From Leptoclinus maculatus (lineage: Eukaryota; Chordata; Actinopteri; Perciformes; Stichaeidae), in contig JAVDOI010000016.1 in the NCBI GenBank assembly GCA_032191485.1, positions 6,668,270 through 6,732,269 of the forward strand: a DNA stretch of 64,000 nt, given 5' to 3'. This document shows, piece after piece, positions 31,292-44,441 of this stretch. The stretch's first letter is position 1. Each line of letters starts with the position of its first letter. The position numbers and the translations under genes were made by a program. The notes under the pieces were generated by a model. It had not been told where the DNA came from and searched no databases. It saw only the letters and a program-made list of their open reading frames with translations.

Positions 31292-31324
<33 letters not shown>
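31292..31324. repeat. TC microsatellite
   Basis: Polypyrimidine TC array inside a wider pyrimidine-rich region (about 31130-31325). The flanking ORFs are low-complexity Ser-Leu. Confidence 0.9.
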
Positions 31325-31325
<1 letters not shown>

Positions 31326-32287
31326 ATATCGTCTGTTCCACTTAGGCTACCAGCTCTTTTCATTTTCAGTCACATACTGTACACGCCTTCAGCTTCTATA
31401 CACACTTTAACCTTCCTAGTGTGACTGTTTTTCTTTCTTTCACTCTCTAATCTGTTTCACCCTTGCCTTTCTTCAGTCGTAGCGCACACTTTTAGTCTAA
31501 AACATTTTTTTTTTACCTGTCCTTTAGATTGACAAAGCAGATGCTCTAGAAGGACTCGGTACCCCGGTCCAACTCCAAAAGGAATAGATAGACCGTGATT
31601 CATCATACCCAGGGAATCTGATTTAAGTGCACAGGAAATGGAGAAATGGGCAAAAGAGCAAATATGAAAGGAAACAAAATCAGCATCAGCAAAAGAAAAA
31701 AAAAATATATATATAGAGGACAACTAGAGGAAACATTCACAAAGATTAAGTTTGAAAATAACTTGTTTTAAATGTATTCATGCGAATAGAGGTGCAGTGT
31801 AATGAGAGATGGAGTCAGGGGTCATAGTTTGAGGAATAGACGCCAGTTGTCCCTGCCATCCGGTGTGAGGTGTTCTCCGACACATGGCGCTTTGAAGGCC
31901 CCAGTCCCTCCTATCGCTGCGATCCTTTACATCTGCAATCAGGGCAAATGGGTTACAGCCAGCATAACAGACAACAACTAAATAAACAACATACCTGGGG
32001 TGGATCCCCTCCAATTCCGGACTGCCAGTCTGGCTTTGGTGCATTTTTAAAACATCACTAGGTAATTGAACTCGAACGTTCACACTGACACATTTGCATG
32101 GTGTAAAGGGGGGTTGGTGTAAGCAATGGAGCAGCTGGTACGCACCAGTACGACTCCGGCTCAACCAGTCCTTCTGACTTCATATGTAGCACTTAATTGG
32201 TTCCCAAGGCAAGAATGAAATATTTAGCTCGCACGTCCTTTAAAATGCGATTGATTTTGATCTGACAGCTGTGCCTGTCCCGCGCGA

Positions 32288-32293
<6 letters not shown>

Positions 32294-32323
<30 letters not shown>
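32294..32323. repeat. GA microsatellite
   Basis: Purine-only GA array of about 15 units. Confidence 0.9.
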
Positions 32324-32327
<4 letters not shown>

Positions 32328-35300
32328 GGTGAGGGCTGTCTGGGCTCGTTGCCTGAGAATAGTGCGACAACACCCACTCAACCGCACACAAACACCAGTA
32401 TATGGCCACTGAATGTAAAGGATCACTCATGGATGCCATATGCTTTCAACTAAAGCCTCCTTTTAAACCCCCCTATTTAACCTCTAAGATACAACGAGCT
32501 TAGAGCTTTGGACGATCATGAGTGAAAGCTGTTTTTATCAGTACGAGTTCAAAGCAAAAATTGCCCAGTGTAGGCTATAGTGTGCATGTGCACTCTCATA
32601 CATGCATTACAAACAGAAATGTACTTTAATTTCATGTTTAAAGTCAAAATGATCAGGTGTAATAAATTCATGCAAAATAAAAAAGGAAATGTAAAATTTA
32701 AATAGCACTTAAACTTCAATGGACTTGATCACACTGTCCATGTAGGTGCAGATTCTACTCAAAAGTAATGCTCTAACTAAAGTGAGGCAGATATCCAATC
32801 AAATTGGATTAATGTCACTAATTATATGACAGAAATGAGCGGTGAAAGGCAATGGTGTGGTCACGCCATAACATGATAGAAATGCATTAAATGAAAACCT
32901 GCACGGGATCCATGGCTGGGAACCTCCCCCCTGTCAAATTGACTAAGCTGCAAATTACGTACAAACGGATATATCCTTTATATAACAGCAGTGATTTTCT
33001 CCACTTTATCCTACCTGTCAAGCTCAGAACATCACAGGCTAATTCTTTATTAAGTGAAAGGGCATCGGGGACCAGATGATCCAATTTAAGTACATTGGGC
33101 AGAATAGAAGACTAATTAAAACCCATATTTTTACATTATTAATTTTGGAACTTCACTTTTAATGAATGTGAAAAGACAGGCCTTCCATTTATACACACAT
33201 ACTCTTTGGGCTGCTCAACAAGGGAATAAGAGTTACGGGTATACTGCAGGGGCCGGGGAAGAATTTGTAAGCATCCATGACAGACTTAATATCAAAGTTT
33301 AGACAAAGGTGTGTGTATAGCTAACTTCTGCATCATAAACACGGATGTTAAAATTGAGTGTATAGCTGCGAATCCTTTTGGTTTATTTGGGGCTGCTGTG
33401 AGGCTCGAGACAAAAAGTAATCAGGACGTCTGTTGCCAGGGGTGCAACCTTGTCATTTAGCCCTCATTCTTCCCTTCAGTACCTGGAGAAAGAAAAGACA
33501 GAGAGAGGCACCTACATGTCATTTAATGATGTGCCCCATTTCCAGTCACCTCTGCTCAAAAAGCAGTCCACTTTTTTTAGCAGCGTCACCCTTAATTGTC
33601 CATCGTGCCCTCTAATCAGACCATTAAGAACATGACCCCGTTTTAGTGCTAGCTTTAATTATCTTAGCAACTACCAATAAAAAAAAGCTGAGGCTTTCTG
33701 CATTGGCCTTCATCAGAATAATGTTTGAATGTCAAAAGCATCTTGTCCTAGACACAAGGATAAAAAAAGGAAATCATTTGCAATGCATATTACAAGTTGA
33801 AACATAACTGAATGAGTTGCTACTGTGTGGAAAAAAAAAATGGATGGAAGATGGGGAAGGTGGGTCTTGTATTTACCCTTCGTAAAAACGATTCCTCTTT
33901 TTCGCTCCCCACAGGCTAACGCATCCTCACATCCACAAATAGGCGCAAGTCAAAGGGCAGCGAGTTTGTAAAATTGAGTCAAATATACAAAACAGCAATA
34001 TTTAATGGCGTTTCTTTTTTCACACCAAGTGACCCCTGCATGGAAACTGATCCGTTTTTTTTTTTTCCTCCGGTTTCAGGAAACTCTTGGAAGGCAAAAG
34101 CAACATCCTGAGTTGGTGAGGAGACAGGAGAGGTGCTGACATGCCGACAGGCAGGGGATCCTGGGAAAAGCCACAGACAGGAAGAGCCTGACTGACTTTG
34201 ACCCCCGAGGTCAAGGCTGGGGGCTCGGCAACTGAAAGATGTTTCCAAGCCACACTCAGACCATCATAGAGTTTTAACAGGAAATAGCTTAGAAATACTG
34301 TATGCTGTGAAATGTGGGAGATCTTTTTATTGCTTGCTCTTTTGTTTTGCTCTCTGTGACATAAAATGCATTTTGGCCCTGGGCTATATTTGACTTATTT
34401 GTTTGAGGGTTACTGTATGTAATTGAGTTGGGCTCAAGTCCATTTCTCATCTCTAAAATGTGAAAAACAGTATTTGTTCAGTCTGTGGATGTGCTGTGAC
34501 TAATAGAATTATAGATGATGGGAAATGTGGAGATTTGCGCGACAGAGTTTAGACTGGGACAAAAGCACAGTGTTGCTCTGCTGCTCCAATTTCTGACATG
34601 TGTTTTGAATAGAGTGAAGTTTCTCCACTTTTTTTTTAGGCTTTGTGTGGTGGGTCTCCAAAGGCCCTTCACAGTTAAACCAAATTAGGTGAGAGGAGAT
34701 TGTCCTTTCCCCAGTCTCGCAGAAACGACCCATAAATCAAGCCATCCATAGTTTGTCACACCTCTGTCTCCCAGCTCGTGGCTCAGGCCCACCGCGTTCC
34801 AAACTCTGAGTTTTTTACGGCACAAATGTATCCATCAACCCCACCGAGTGGCCGCCAGCCGCCACGCAGCCTCAGCGATCGATGGGTGCGATGTACCCTC
34901 CCTTCTCGGCCTGTGTGCAGCTCTCTCTGCGTGGGAAGGGGTAAGAGGAGCCTCATTTTAGCTGGTTTTAGCCTCGGGCCACTACTGTGATTTTACCCCA
35001 TGCTCCTGGCCTGACGTCATTAAAGATGCATGATGATGGATACCATGAAGTCAACCTCTCCGAGGGGGTTTTTAAGGTGGAGAAAAAAAACCTTGCTTGT
35101 TTTTCAGATCACACTAAGAATAAATCAAGACTGTTTAAATGTAGAGGTTGCAACTGGATGCATGTGACTAATCTTTCAATGCACATCAGAAGAGAGAGTA
35201 GGCAGGTATTTAGTGTTGAGGAGGCATGTTTTGACCAGTTGGTGGTGCTCCTGTCACAGTGAATTCACAAGCTGGGCTCTCTCTGTGTTTCAGATGAATA

Positions 35301-37691
35301 CACGGCTGGCTTTTTCCAAACTGGGCTGGAGAAAACACAAGACAATGATGCAAATTTAGATTTCATATCAAGACCTGCTTGAAAAAATTGTTTATTTTTT
35401 CTCCTCTTTTGCAACAGAAACTTGTATTTGCTGTTACTGATTTTAGATTCTTTCACTCCCACTTTTCATAATCCGATCCCCATCTTCTCCTCCCACAACA
35501 TGTACATGTTTATAAGATGATGGAGGATATTCATGAGGCCCTACTAAACCATAGTCTGAAGAATTAGAAAAAAGTGAATCCATATTCATATGCATGTTCA
35601 GTTATTTTAATTCTGGAATTTCAGTGTGGCATTAAAAGTTATAAATATTTCTCCATATGCTCCGTGGAAACCACAATATGCAACCTTGAATTTGCTACTT
35701 GAGGTGTGTGAGTGTCTTAGTTCAATGCAACGTGGTGAAAAGTGTGTATGTCACTGAGTGTGTGTGTGTGTGGTGTCTCGTGAAGAACCAGTGCGTCTCC
35801 AAAGGGAATGACAGGGGAGACATTTGACAGCTGTGCTCCTCAGGTTCAGAGGTCATGTCAAGTCCTGGATGAGCTCAAGGTAAAATGCTTCACAGGGCCC
35901 GTACCGGTCAATGGGTATCGTTTGCCTCAATAGCAAACAGGGTTGGCAGTAATGGGACCTCAGTCATATGTCAGTGCCTGGAAGAAAAGTTAAATACCAT
36001 GAGGCCACATTTATAGCCTCCCAAAACAAAAGGGAAAGGGAAAAGATTGAACTTTTAAACTCCAATTTATAGCTTAAAGGTGTCATATGCATGGCAAAGT
36101 CTCCAGGTAGCATCCATTATCAGTCAATACCTCTCTCTTTCACTCACCCTCTTCACTCAATCTCTTCTCCCACTTTCTCCGTATGCTTTCTCCATCCCAC
36201 CCTTCCACTCTCTCTCTCTCTCCGTGTTTCAGCTCTAACTGCAGTTTCCAGCGTCTGCCTTAACCGGCGCGGTCCATGCCGTCCCTGCTGGGGAGTAGAA
36301 TCCAGCCCCTCACTGGAAGACCCTGAAATAAGGCCTTTATCAGCCAACCCCACACAGTATCAGGGGGGCCCCCGCTCCTCCAGCAGCCTCTGATGTGAAG
36401 GAGAGATGGACAGAGCTCTGTGGTCCTCTGGTCGAGCACCAGAACAGGATTCAGTCTATTGTACCATTCAAATTAAGCAGGCATCAAAAGGGAAGAGGAA
36501 GCTGTTGTTGATGTATTGTCTCGTGTTATTTTAACCGGCTTAACTCAAGCCTCTTCATGGTGGAGTGTTGTGGTGCTGGATGCCGATGATGATAAGTGGT
36601 GGATTCTCTGTTAAGACTGCTAAGCTGCTGTGCTGGCTGAACGGGGGGCTCTGGCTCCATTGGCTGTCGTGGCTGAGTTTGGCTGTGGTTGAACCATTTC
36701 AATAGGTTACCATGGATTTATCCACTCAAAACCGCTGACTTGGCTGTCCGTGTACAGCCTCTTCATGTCACCAGTGGGACCCCTGTTTATTTCATAATGC
36801 TGACATTTTTTGAGGAGATTTGATAAAAAAAAAATTAAAATTAAAGTTCAACACAACAACACACAAAGGGAAACTTTTTAGTCAGTTGCACAGTTTTAAA
36901 ACTGCAGGCTTTAAATCAATGTCTTTGTGCTCCTGAAACTTTTTTTTTCCTCTTTCATGAATTAAATAAAAAACTATGTAGACTATAAAGTTTCCGTACC
37001 ATTTACAGTGTTATAAAAGCCAACAGCCAGTTTACTGGGCCTTCTAATTCATAACAAACACAGGCCTCTTTTTAATAATGACACCAATAACATGTAAATA
37101 GGTGCCATAAACATACATGTGAGCGGAAATATGTTTTCCATAGACTTAAATTGCGGCATTTTATTTACTGGCCTGGTAAATAATCACCGCGTAAAGACAG
37201 TTCAGTCAGCTCTGAGTACTTGTGAATAGCTCTCTCCATTCTCCGCTGAAAGCTGTCTATTTAATTTCTCTCTTCTGTCCTCAGAGCAGTAGCTATTAAG
37301 TGCCTTCATATGTCAAGCCAGTGACACCTCCTCCATTCTCTTCAGCTTGTTTAAGCGTGGCCCTGTATTGTTGCCCGCCGTGCTTGACGTGTTAATAGCT
37401 TAATAACGTAATCTGGCAAATAATGACACCTCATCACAAAGACCGAGGCCAAATGTTTACAAGGGAAGCTGTAATGTATGATGACAGTAATCTGAATAAA
37501 AATGAATTTACTGGCATCGTCTCATTTGCAGTAAATTTTCACTTCTTCCATGCACAACTGATGCTCCGCGGACACCTTCCTTTGCTCTCTAGCTGTCTCA
37601 TTACCCTGCCTTTCAAGTGGTGGGAGAAAGGGAGAGACGGATTGAAAAGAGATGGAGAAGGGGTGAGAGTGTGAGAGGGAGAGAACGAGGG

Positions 37692-37692
<1 letters not shown>

Positions 37693-37723
<31 letters not shown>
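37693..37723. repeat. AG microsatellite
   Basis: AG array of about 15 units within a purine-rich stretch of roughly 130 nt. Confidence 0.9.
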
Positions 37724-37729
<6 letters not shown>

Positions 37730-39391
37730 GGAAGAGAGACAGAGAGGCCAAGGAGGAGATAGGCACTGATAGAGCTTGTTATTTTCAAAGCCATTTTCCC
37801 TCTCTCTATTGTTTGCTGCGGAACAGGAATGAGGAAAAAAGGAAGAAGTTCACACCGATTTCAAAAAGTCTCACTTCCTTTTTTGACAGATGTGGTGTCA
37901 GCTTTGCTGTTTAATTAAAAGGAAATGGAGGTGATGATTGCAACACAGACGTGATCTGATATGATAATGTATTTACAATCATCAAGATGATCGTCATTAA
38001 GGATGTGTCAAGGACGAATTCATTGTGGGATTTGGGGTCCTGAGCTGTCAAGTGTATTTTTTCTGAGGCAGTTGTGAGATTGTCAGGAGGATGCTGTGAC
38101 TATGACAGTCACAATTAATAATTTGCTAAAAGAATGTGATTGAATTTTCTACATAGTTTTGTCATGGCGATTTCCAAGAGCCCAGAACATTCAGCAGTGT
38201 GAGCGAGAGAGAGAGGAAGAAAAAAAAGCCCAGGCAAGAGTGAAACAAGAGACAAAAATACCCCTGATACATAATGCTATATGGGATTCTATTATTAAAT
38301 GACTTTGAATTATTTCATGCACGCCAGCTTGAATTTTTCATAAGAGGTGCATATGGAAGGTTCATCAAAACAAATTGTTCGATTTTGACAATTACTACAA
38401 CAATCACACCCTTCTTTCGCTGCACCTGTTTGAAAATGAATAATTTGAAGTCATTTTAATTGCTTATGTGACGGCTAATCATCAAGGCATTCATTTATTT
38501 ATCGAGCTTCATTTGAACTTCCTCCTTAGTGATAACATATCCAGCCTTACTCTCTAGAGTAACAAGATACTGATTAAACTGTAGCAACCTCCTTCAGTAT
38601 TATGCAGATGCCGAGGAGTGAGCCCTGGAGTGGCTGCAATAATAATAAGATGCATGATCCGCACCAAGTTAAGATGAACTATGTATTGGTCATAGGCAAG
38701 AAAAAAGCAGAAAAAAATAACTTGTTGATTGTAAACTAAAAACTGTCACTGTCAGAAGACGGGTGTCTTTGTTTAATTGTGTGTGTCTTCAGTTCAAAAG
38801 TATTCAAATGTGCTTTTAATCGTGTTGCTGTTTCCATTAGGTGACCCAGAATATAACACTTCTAAAACACAGGAGTATACCCTGAATGAAAAGACAAACT
38901 TGACAGTGTTGAGTTATGTGACGAAACGCGGAAAAGTGAGGAACATCTGCCCCGAACTCTCAGAGAAGCGGAGCATTAGCCTGAATGTTTCTAGCTGCTG
39001 GTGGCTCATCTGCAGTTGGTGGTGTGCCGGGATTGGTGCGATGGCTATAGGGAAATCAGCCACTGTTCTCTCTCTCTGGGTCCCAAGCATGGCCATTAAC
39101 TGACTGCCAGCAGCTCTGGGAAGAGGAACAACAGATGCCAGCAACTGAAAAGCCTCCAGCTCTTCAGCTAAACCAATCCCAACTGAGTCGGGACGGGCCT
39201 CTGTAGATTTTTGGACATACAGCGAACAAATGTGGACATGAAAGGGGGAAGAGGAGGGCTGTTCTGGAGGTAAAGATTTGTTAACCCTCTTGAACTTGAC
39301 AAGAGACGGGACTGAGGCACAGATTAGCCCTCTCAAAGCTGGCTTTTGCAAAAGGTTGCTGTGTGAGTATATGAATGTGGGTGTGAAGTGG

Positions 39392-39423
<32 letters not shown>

Positions 39424-42400
39424 GCACATATGTTTGTGTTTGTATGCGCCTGTGCATTTGTGTTTAAACAAGTTTGTCTGTTTGCACATTCTATATGCAC
39501 ACACTTGCAGTCTGTATAATGACAGCGGCACATTAAATGGTATGTAATTACAGTGATGAAACCATTTAATTATGTTGTAATTACGTTCTAGTTCTCTGCC
39601 ATTTCTTTTCATCGGATGTCAGATATCAGTTTAACCATTTGGCAGAGTATCGTCAAGCTGCACCACTGCTTCACTTTCATTTCTTCTCAAAAAGACGGAA
39701 AAAGGCATCAACCCTTAAAAAAAAGTCCCCACATGTTTAAATGATTCAAATACGTTAAAGAGGCTAAACTATTAAGGTGCTAATGCTACCTCCGGGTGCA
39801 TGGGTCATGTGCTTGAACATTACATTATACTTAAGTAAAGACACATGAGAGAAGTCAAACGATTTTGACCACATCAAGCTTGCGGAGCAACAAGGAAATG
39901 ACGGGATGGCGAAGTAGGAAGTGGAGGTGGAGAGCAGGGTGGGGGAGCAAGAAAGCACAAAGCCTGGGTAAACACAGCTAGGTCTGCATCTGGAACCAAC
40001 TAAAAAGATGCTTAATAATGCAGAGCCGTGCAGGCGGGCCCTGTGCAGCTGTTGTGTGCGCAGGACCATGAAAGACTCTCCATCTGACAGCTGGCTCCAT
40101 CTAGCTGGCTCCATCACCCTCTCCCTCTCTTTCTCTCTCTCTCTCTTGCTTCCATCACTCCTCTGTGGTCCAGAGTGGCAAGGAGACAGCAGATTAGGGA
40201 TTAGCCAATCCCTGCCATCCTCGTCTGTCCCATCTGCCTGCCAGCCAGCCAGGCTCCTGATTCCACGGAGAGATGGGACATTGCTGCGGGGAAAAAGGGG
40301 GGAGAAGTGAACGTGAGACAACGGAAGACAAAGCAGGACTGACTCGGGAAGCGGGAAGAACTGGCACGAGGAAAGCTACAGAGGATGAACCCGGAGAGGG
40401 AGTGGGGCCGAGGGGAAGAAGGGGTGGGTGTATAAAAACATAAAGGCAAAGGCAGGACAGCAGGACTTGACTGGGATAGACAGAGACACACCAGTGTACA
40501 GTATGGGGAATTAAAGATTAGAAACCTCACCCTTTCGATGAACTTCAGGCTACTCTAACAATTTCAGTCAATGCCATGATACATGCCGCGGTTCTGTAAT
40601 CTCATGAAACATTCAAAGAACCTGCCACTCTGAATATTCAACAACTTTCCAACGTACCACTGTATCTTAATCTGTGACTTTCTCGCTACAGGCAGCACTT
40701 GAACGTACATTATTTTCTGTGCAGAAATTCCACCTGAACAAAGCTGGCATCCCTTTATAGATGCTAAAAATAAACCCTTGTATTTTGTCTCGCTATCAAA
40801 GAGACCACTTGTCTTTTTAATAATCTGCCAGCTCACATTTGGCAGAGAGCAGAAAGCCCACTCAGAGAAATAATTGCTGTTATCTGTTAGAGTCAATAAA
40901 ACCTCTACAATTGCACAATTTGAGATAAGAGTGCACTCCTTGCCATGTGTTCCCCAAAACAAAGTCCCACTAAATGATTTAGATATACGCTCACTAAGTA
41001 TCTGCTTATACATTATGAGTGTAATAAGCTCCAGGCAATTGCAGGCTATTGGAAGCATCAGTCATTGAACTAAATAACAAGGAAACAAACTCTGCAGACA
41101 TGCAAATCTGGTTAATGTGCCAAAATAATTCTCGTATCAACACTGTGGTCGCTTTTCAATCTCTAAACATTTTTACAGTCTTTTATACACCTATCTTTTT
41201 CAACGAGATCGTGCTCTGTAAATGTATTCACTGTATATTTGCAAGTGTTAAGTGAGCAATGTCAGGTAGCAGCAACATTATAGCTTTTTGTTCCATATTA
41301 TAATAACGATTCAAACTTAAGGGACCGAGTTCTGCTCAGCAACAGGGGAATAAAAAAAAAGAAAAAGTTTGCTCCTTTTCCTCTAGAAAGGCACCCGGTA
41401 GCTTAACAGGCCCTCAGCTCCAGTACCTGGTTCCCTCTGTGCACACCTTTAAATCACACCCAGGATAGTTGCCTTGTCAAAGCTCTCTCAGTGAGCCAGG
41501 CATCTGAGAAACATTAAAACACTTCCTCATGCAAGCCCGAGCCTCCCACAGGGCAGCGAACGGGAGCAGAGCCTTTCTCTCAGGCCCAGTATCCGGGGAG
41601 GATACTGCTCAGTACCGCTTGGAAAATCCCAGCTCGGACAGCGGTGGTTAATATTTTAATAGCCTACGGCTGAGGCAGTTATCATCCAAGTATATTCTTG
41701 TTGGTGAATTTAAAAAACCCACTCTCACTCCCTCTCTCTCTCTCTCTTTCTCACAGTTAAGAACCCGATTTGAGTTTTTAATTATTCTTTTTTGAATTCC
41801 CCAACCAGCTCTCCTCTGTTCTTTTTCATTTGTGCTGTGCAGTTTTTCCAAGACTCGTACCCAGGGAATCCCTGACAGTGTCCTACTTAACTTTTCACTT
41901 TCTTTCCTGTGATTTGTTCTTTTTTTTTTCCGGGTTGAGGGACTATTACTGATCAATCCACGGCTTCTCTCCAAACACCTGCGTTTATATTGATCAGTCA
42001 TCCACTTTCCCTCCTTTTGAACTGAAGGGAAGACTTGTCAGCACAGGTAAAAGTGATCAAATCCCCTTATGAAGCCACGGCTCTGTAGTGTGAAATCCTT
42101 TACTTGGGAACAATGTTTGCCCGCAAGTCCTACACTCTGGAGTTAAATGGGCACCAAAAACAATTTCCACCATTGAACTTTTGGTGAAAGTTCTGCGACA
42201 ACTGTTGTTGTTTCCACTAATCCGCATTTAAAGCTCCAACAGTGTGCCATTGTGCAGCTCTTTAATTGCAAACAACCCAAAAAACAGTGGGGGAAATCAT
42301 GTAAAATAAGAGAAGAGTACAATAAAAGTAACAACAGAAGCTTGTTTGTGCTTTAGTGCTTACATTGGCATGTGTACATGTGTGTATTTGCATATATATA

Positions 42401-42455
42401 TGCATGTGATACATTTGTGTGTCCATGCAAATGCGGGTCTACAGGTCTTTTTCTA

Positions 42456-42531
42456 TGTGTGTGTGTGTGTGTGTGTGTGAGTGAGTGAGTGCGTGTGTGT
42501 GTGTGTGCGTATGTGTGAGTGTATGTATGAG

Positions 42532-42568
<37 letters not shown>
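42456..42568. repeat. Compound TG/GAGT microsatellite
   Basis: TG array interrupted by GAGTGAGTGAGTGCG and similar units, about 113 nt. Confidence 0.9.
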
Positions 42569-42569
<1 letters not shown>

Positions 42570-44402
42570 TGTGGCTGCTCTGAGCCAGCCGTCAGCACAG
42601 CCTGCAGGGAAGAGGCCGGGGTTACGGCATCAGCTGCAAGCAGGAATGAGAATGGCTGAGAGTCAGACAGACACTGCCGTGGGTTATTATGTTTGAGTCA
42701 GACCAAGCACTCCTGGGAGCACCGAAAATATTGCTGTTACAGTTGTAACATTATCACAACAGAATAAATAAGAGCGGACCCGGGACACCCAAGGAAGGAT
42801 TTAAAAAGAATATATGCATGGGCCAAAACAGACCTGGAATAATTAATTAAATAAATCTCATCACAGCACTCCTCTGCACACTTAATTGAAGTGCGCTAAA
42901 CGTGGCGAGTGCTTTCAAATTGAGAGGATGGGTCAATCCGAACCTCTGCACCTCCATAATGAAAGAGAAAAAGGAAGATAATAGCACACATAACCTCAAG
43001 CAATTAAAGGGCTCTAGAATGTGGTGAACAAGCTTTGCCCTCTTGGACACTGTTGACCCACAGTGCCCAACAAGGCCCCCTGGGAAATAAGCACTTATTA
43101 AAAATGGAGGAACAGCCACAATCCCACCGAGGCTGTAATATGCTATAGAGTAATTTAATTCTACTTACATGTATCACTTCAGCTTCCGCGCCGAGTATGA
43201 GGCAATTCAGCATTTCATTTGACAAAATATGACCTGTCAAGAGACTGAATAATAACACAGCTATATCAGATGGTGTGGACATGCGATCACTTTTGTGCAC
43301 GGTTCCAGAAAAAAAAAAGGTCCTGCCATTCACGAAGATAGTATCTCAACATAATTGTCATTTCCTCTGCTATCTCGAAACAGCATCTTACAATAAAAAG
43401 CAATACATAAAGAAGCCTCATCTACTTAAGGGATTATTTTGAAAGTCTCTCTTTACCCTCCAACAGACTGATGAAACACACTTCCATGCTTGATTTGATC
43501 ATCCTTCATAAAGAAGAAAAATAAAAAAAAAAAGCATACAGCGGAATCACAAGTCCTGGCATGGGTTTGGGAATATTGGTTGTACCCTTCTCAAGAGTCA
43601 GGAAAATCCCCTGGTATGGTTGCTCTTTCTTTGTGCTGTGTAGCTTCATCGCAAATAAACATACTGTCTGTTATTGTTTTCCCACAAGAACCTTAGAGTT
43701 AAAAAAGTATATTTTTTTTCCTTTGGCTCTTCAAAATGAAATACAGGTCAGTGTCCTACATAAGTTTGCTGCAGTTTCGAAAACATTTCTTCAGTATATT
43801 TAAAGTGTGAGTTTGTGTTTTTGTAAAAATTTGGAAAATTCGACATAAAGCGTTTCCGGTGGTTTTTCTTTATAGAGAACCTGTTCAAAAAAAATATCTC
43901 CCTGCTTGATGTAAATAATAATGATTGTTATAGATATATATTTAAGTATGAAGGTGTGTGTGGGGGGGGGGGGGGAGGGAGATCTCAAATGCCACCATGA
44001 ATAAAACAACTGCTGTAGGGGAACAATTTGGGACGTCTGATTTTCTCAGTGGGTGTTGAGATGAATAAAAAAAGGCCCTTCTTGAGCATGCATGTGTGGT
44101 TGTCTTTGGGAGAGCGGCCATGCCTTGTGGACAGATAAAGGAGTGATAGGACACCGGGGGATAGGGCAAGGACACGTGGCGGCCCGCCCCTGGTCATTGG
44201 TGACAAGAGCAGGGGGACGTTAAACACACACACTGGGCTGACTCCACACTTTGATTTAGCGCTTTTGCCTAATGTTACAAAGGGGGGTTACAGAGGCCCA
44301 CTGGAGATGGGATCAGCAGATCTCCCCGACTGTCGTCATAAAGAAGCCTGCGGAGGGCTCAAACCTCGGCTCACATCTGATGCACGAGCCAAGCTAGTGT
44401 GC

Positions 44403-44438
<36 letters not shown>
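44403..44438. repeat. TG microsatellite
   Basis: Array of about 18 TG units followed by a short GA-rich stretch. Confidence 0.9.

Positions 44439-44441
<3 letters not shown>

Larger units (their letters stand above)
26001..32000. other. Gene-free region with hairpin, GC-rich island and many microsatellites
   Basis: No supported exon on either strand. Notable contents are the match to the ptpre intronic element (26647-26699), a 14-bp perfect hairpin (27026-27060), a GC-rich island (about 27890-28180), long CA/TG arrays near 28224-28284 and 29263-29453, and a TC tract near 31292-31324. Complex blocks at about 29820-30110 and 30850-31120 look like candidate regulatory DNA. Confidence 0.5.
32001..38500. 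other. Gene-free region with GA arrays and complex AT-rich blocks
   Basis: No supported exon. GA arrays occur at about 32294-32323 and 37693-37723. The blocks at about 32760-33120, 34985-35260 and 38260-38500 are repeat-free and rich in homeodomain-like TAAT motifs. The first contains the palindrome ATCCAAT-CAA-ATTGGAT (32793-32809). Confidence 0.5.

Noticed and set aside
38914..39612. Longest open frame in the window (232 codons, minus strand)
   Set aside because: It crosses a TG microsatellite giving a His-Thr run, has no recognisable domain, and lacks splice or promoter support. A chance ORF is more likely, though RNA-seq could overturn this.
39764..40321. 185-codon minus-strand open frame
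   Set aside because: Contains low-complexity Glu/Arg from a TC tract and no domain; no coding-like composition.
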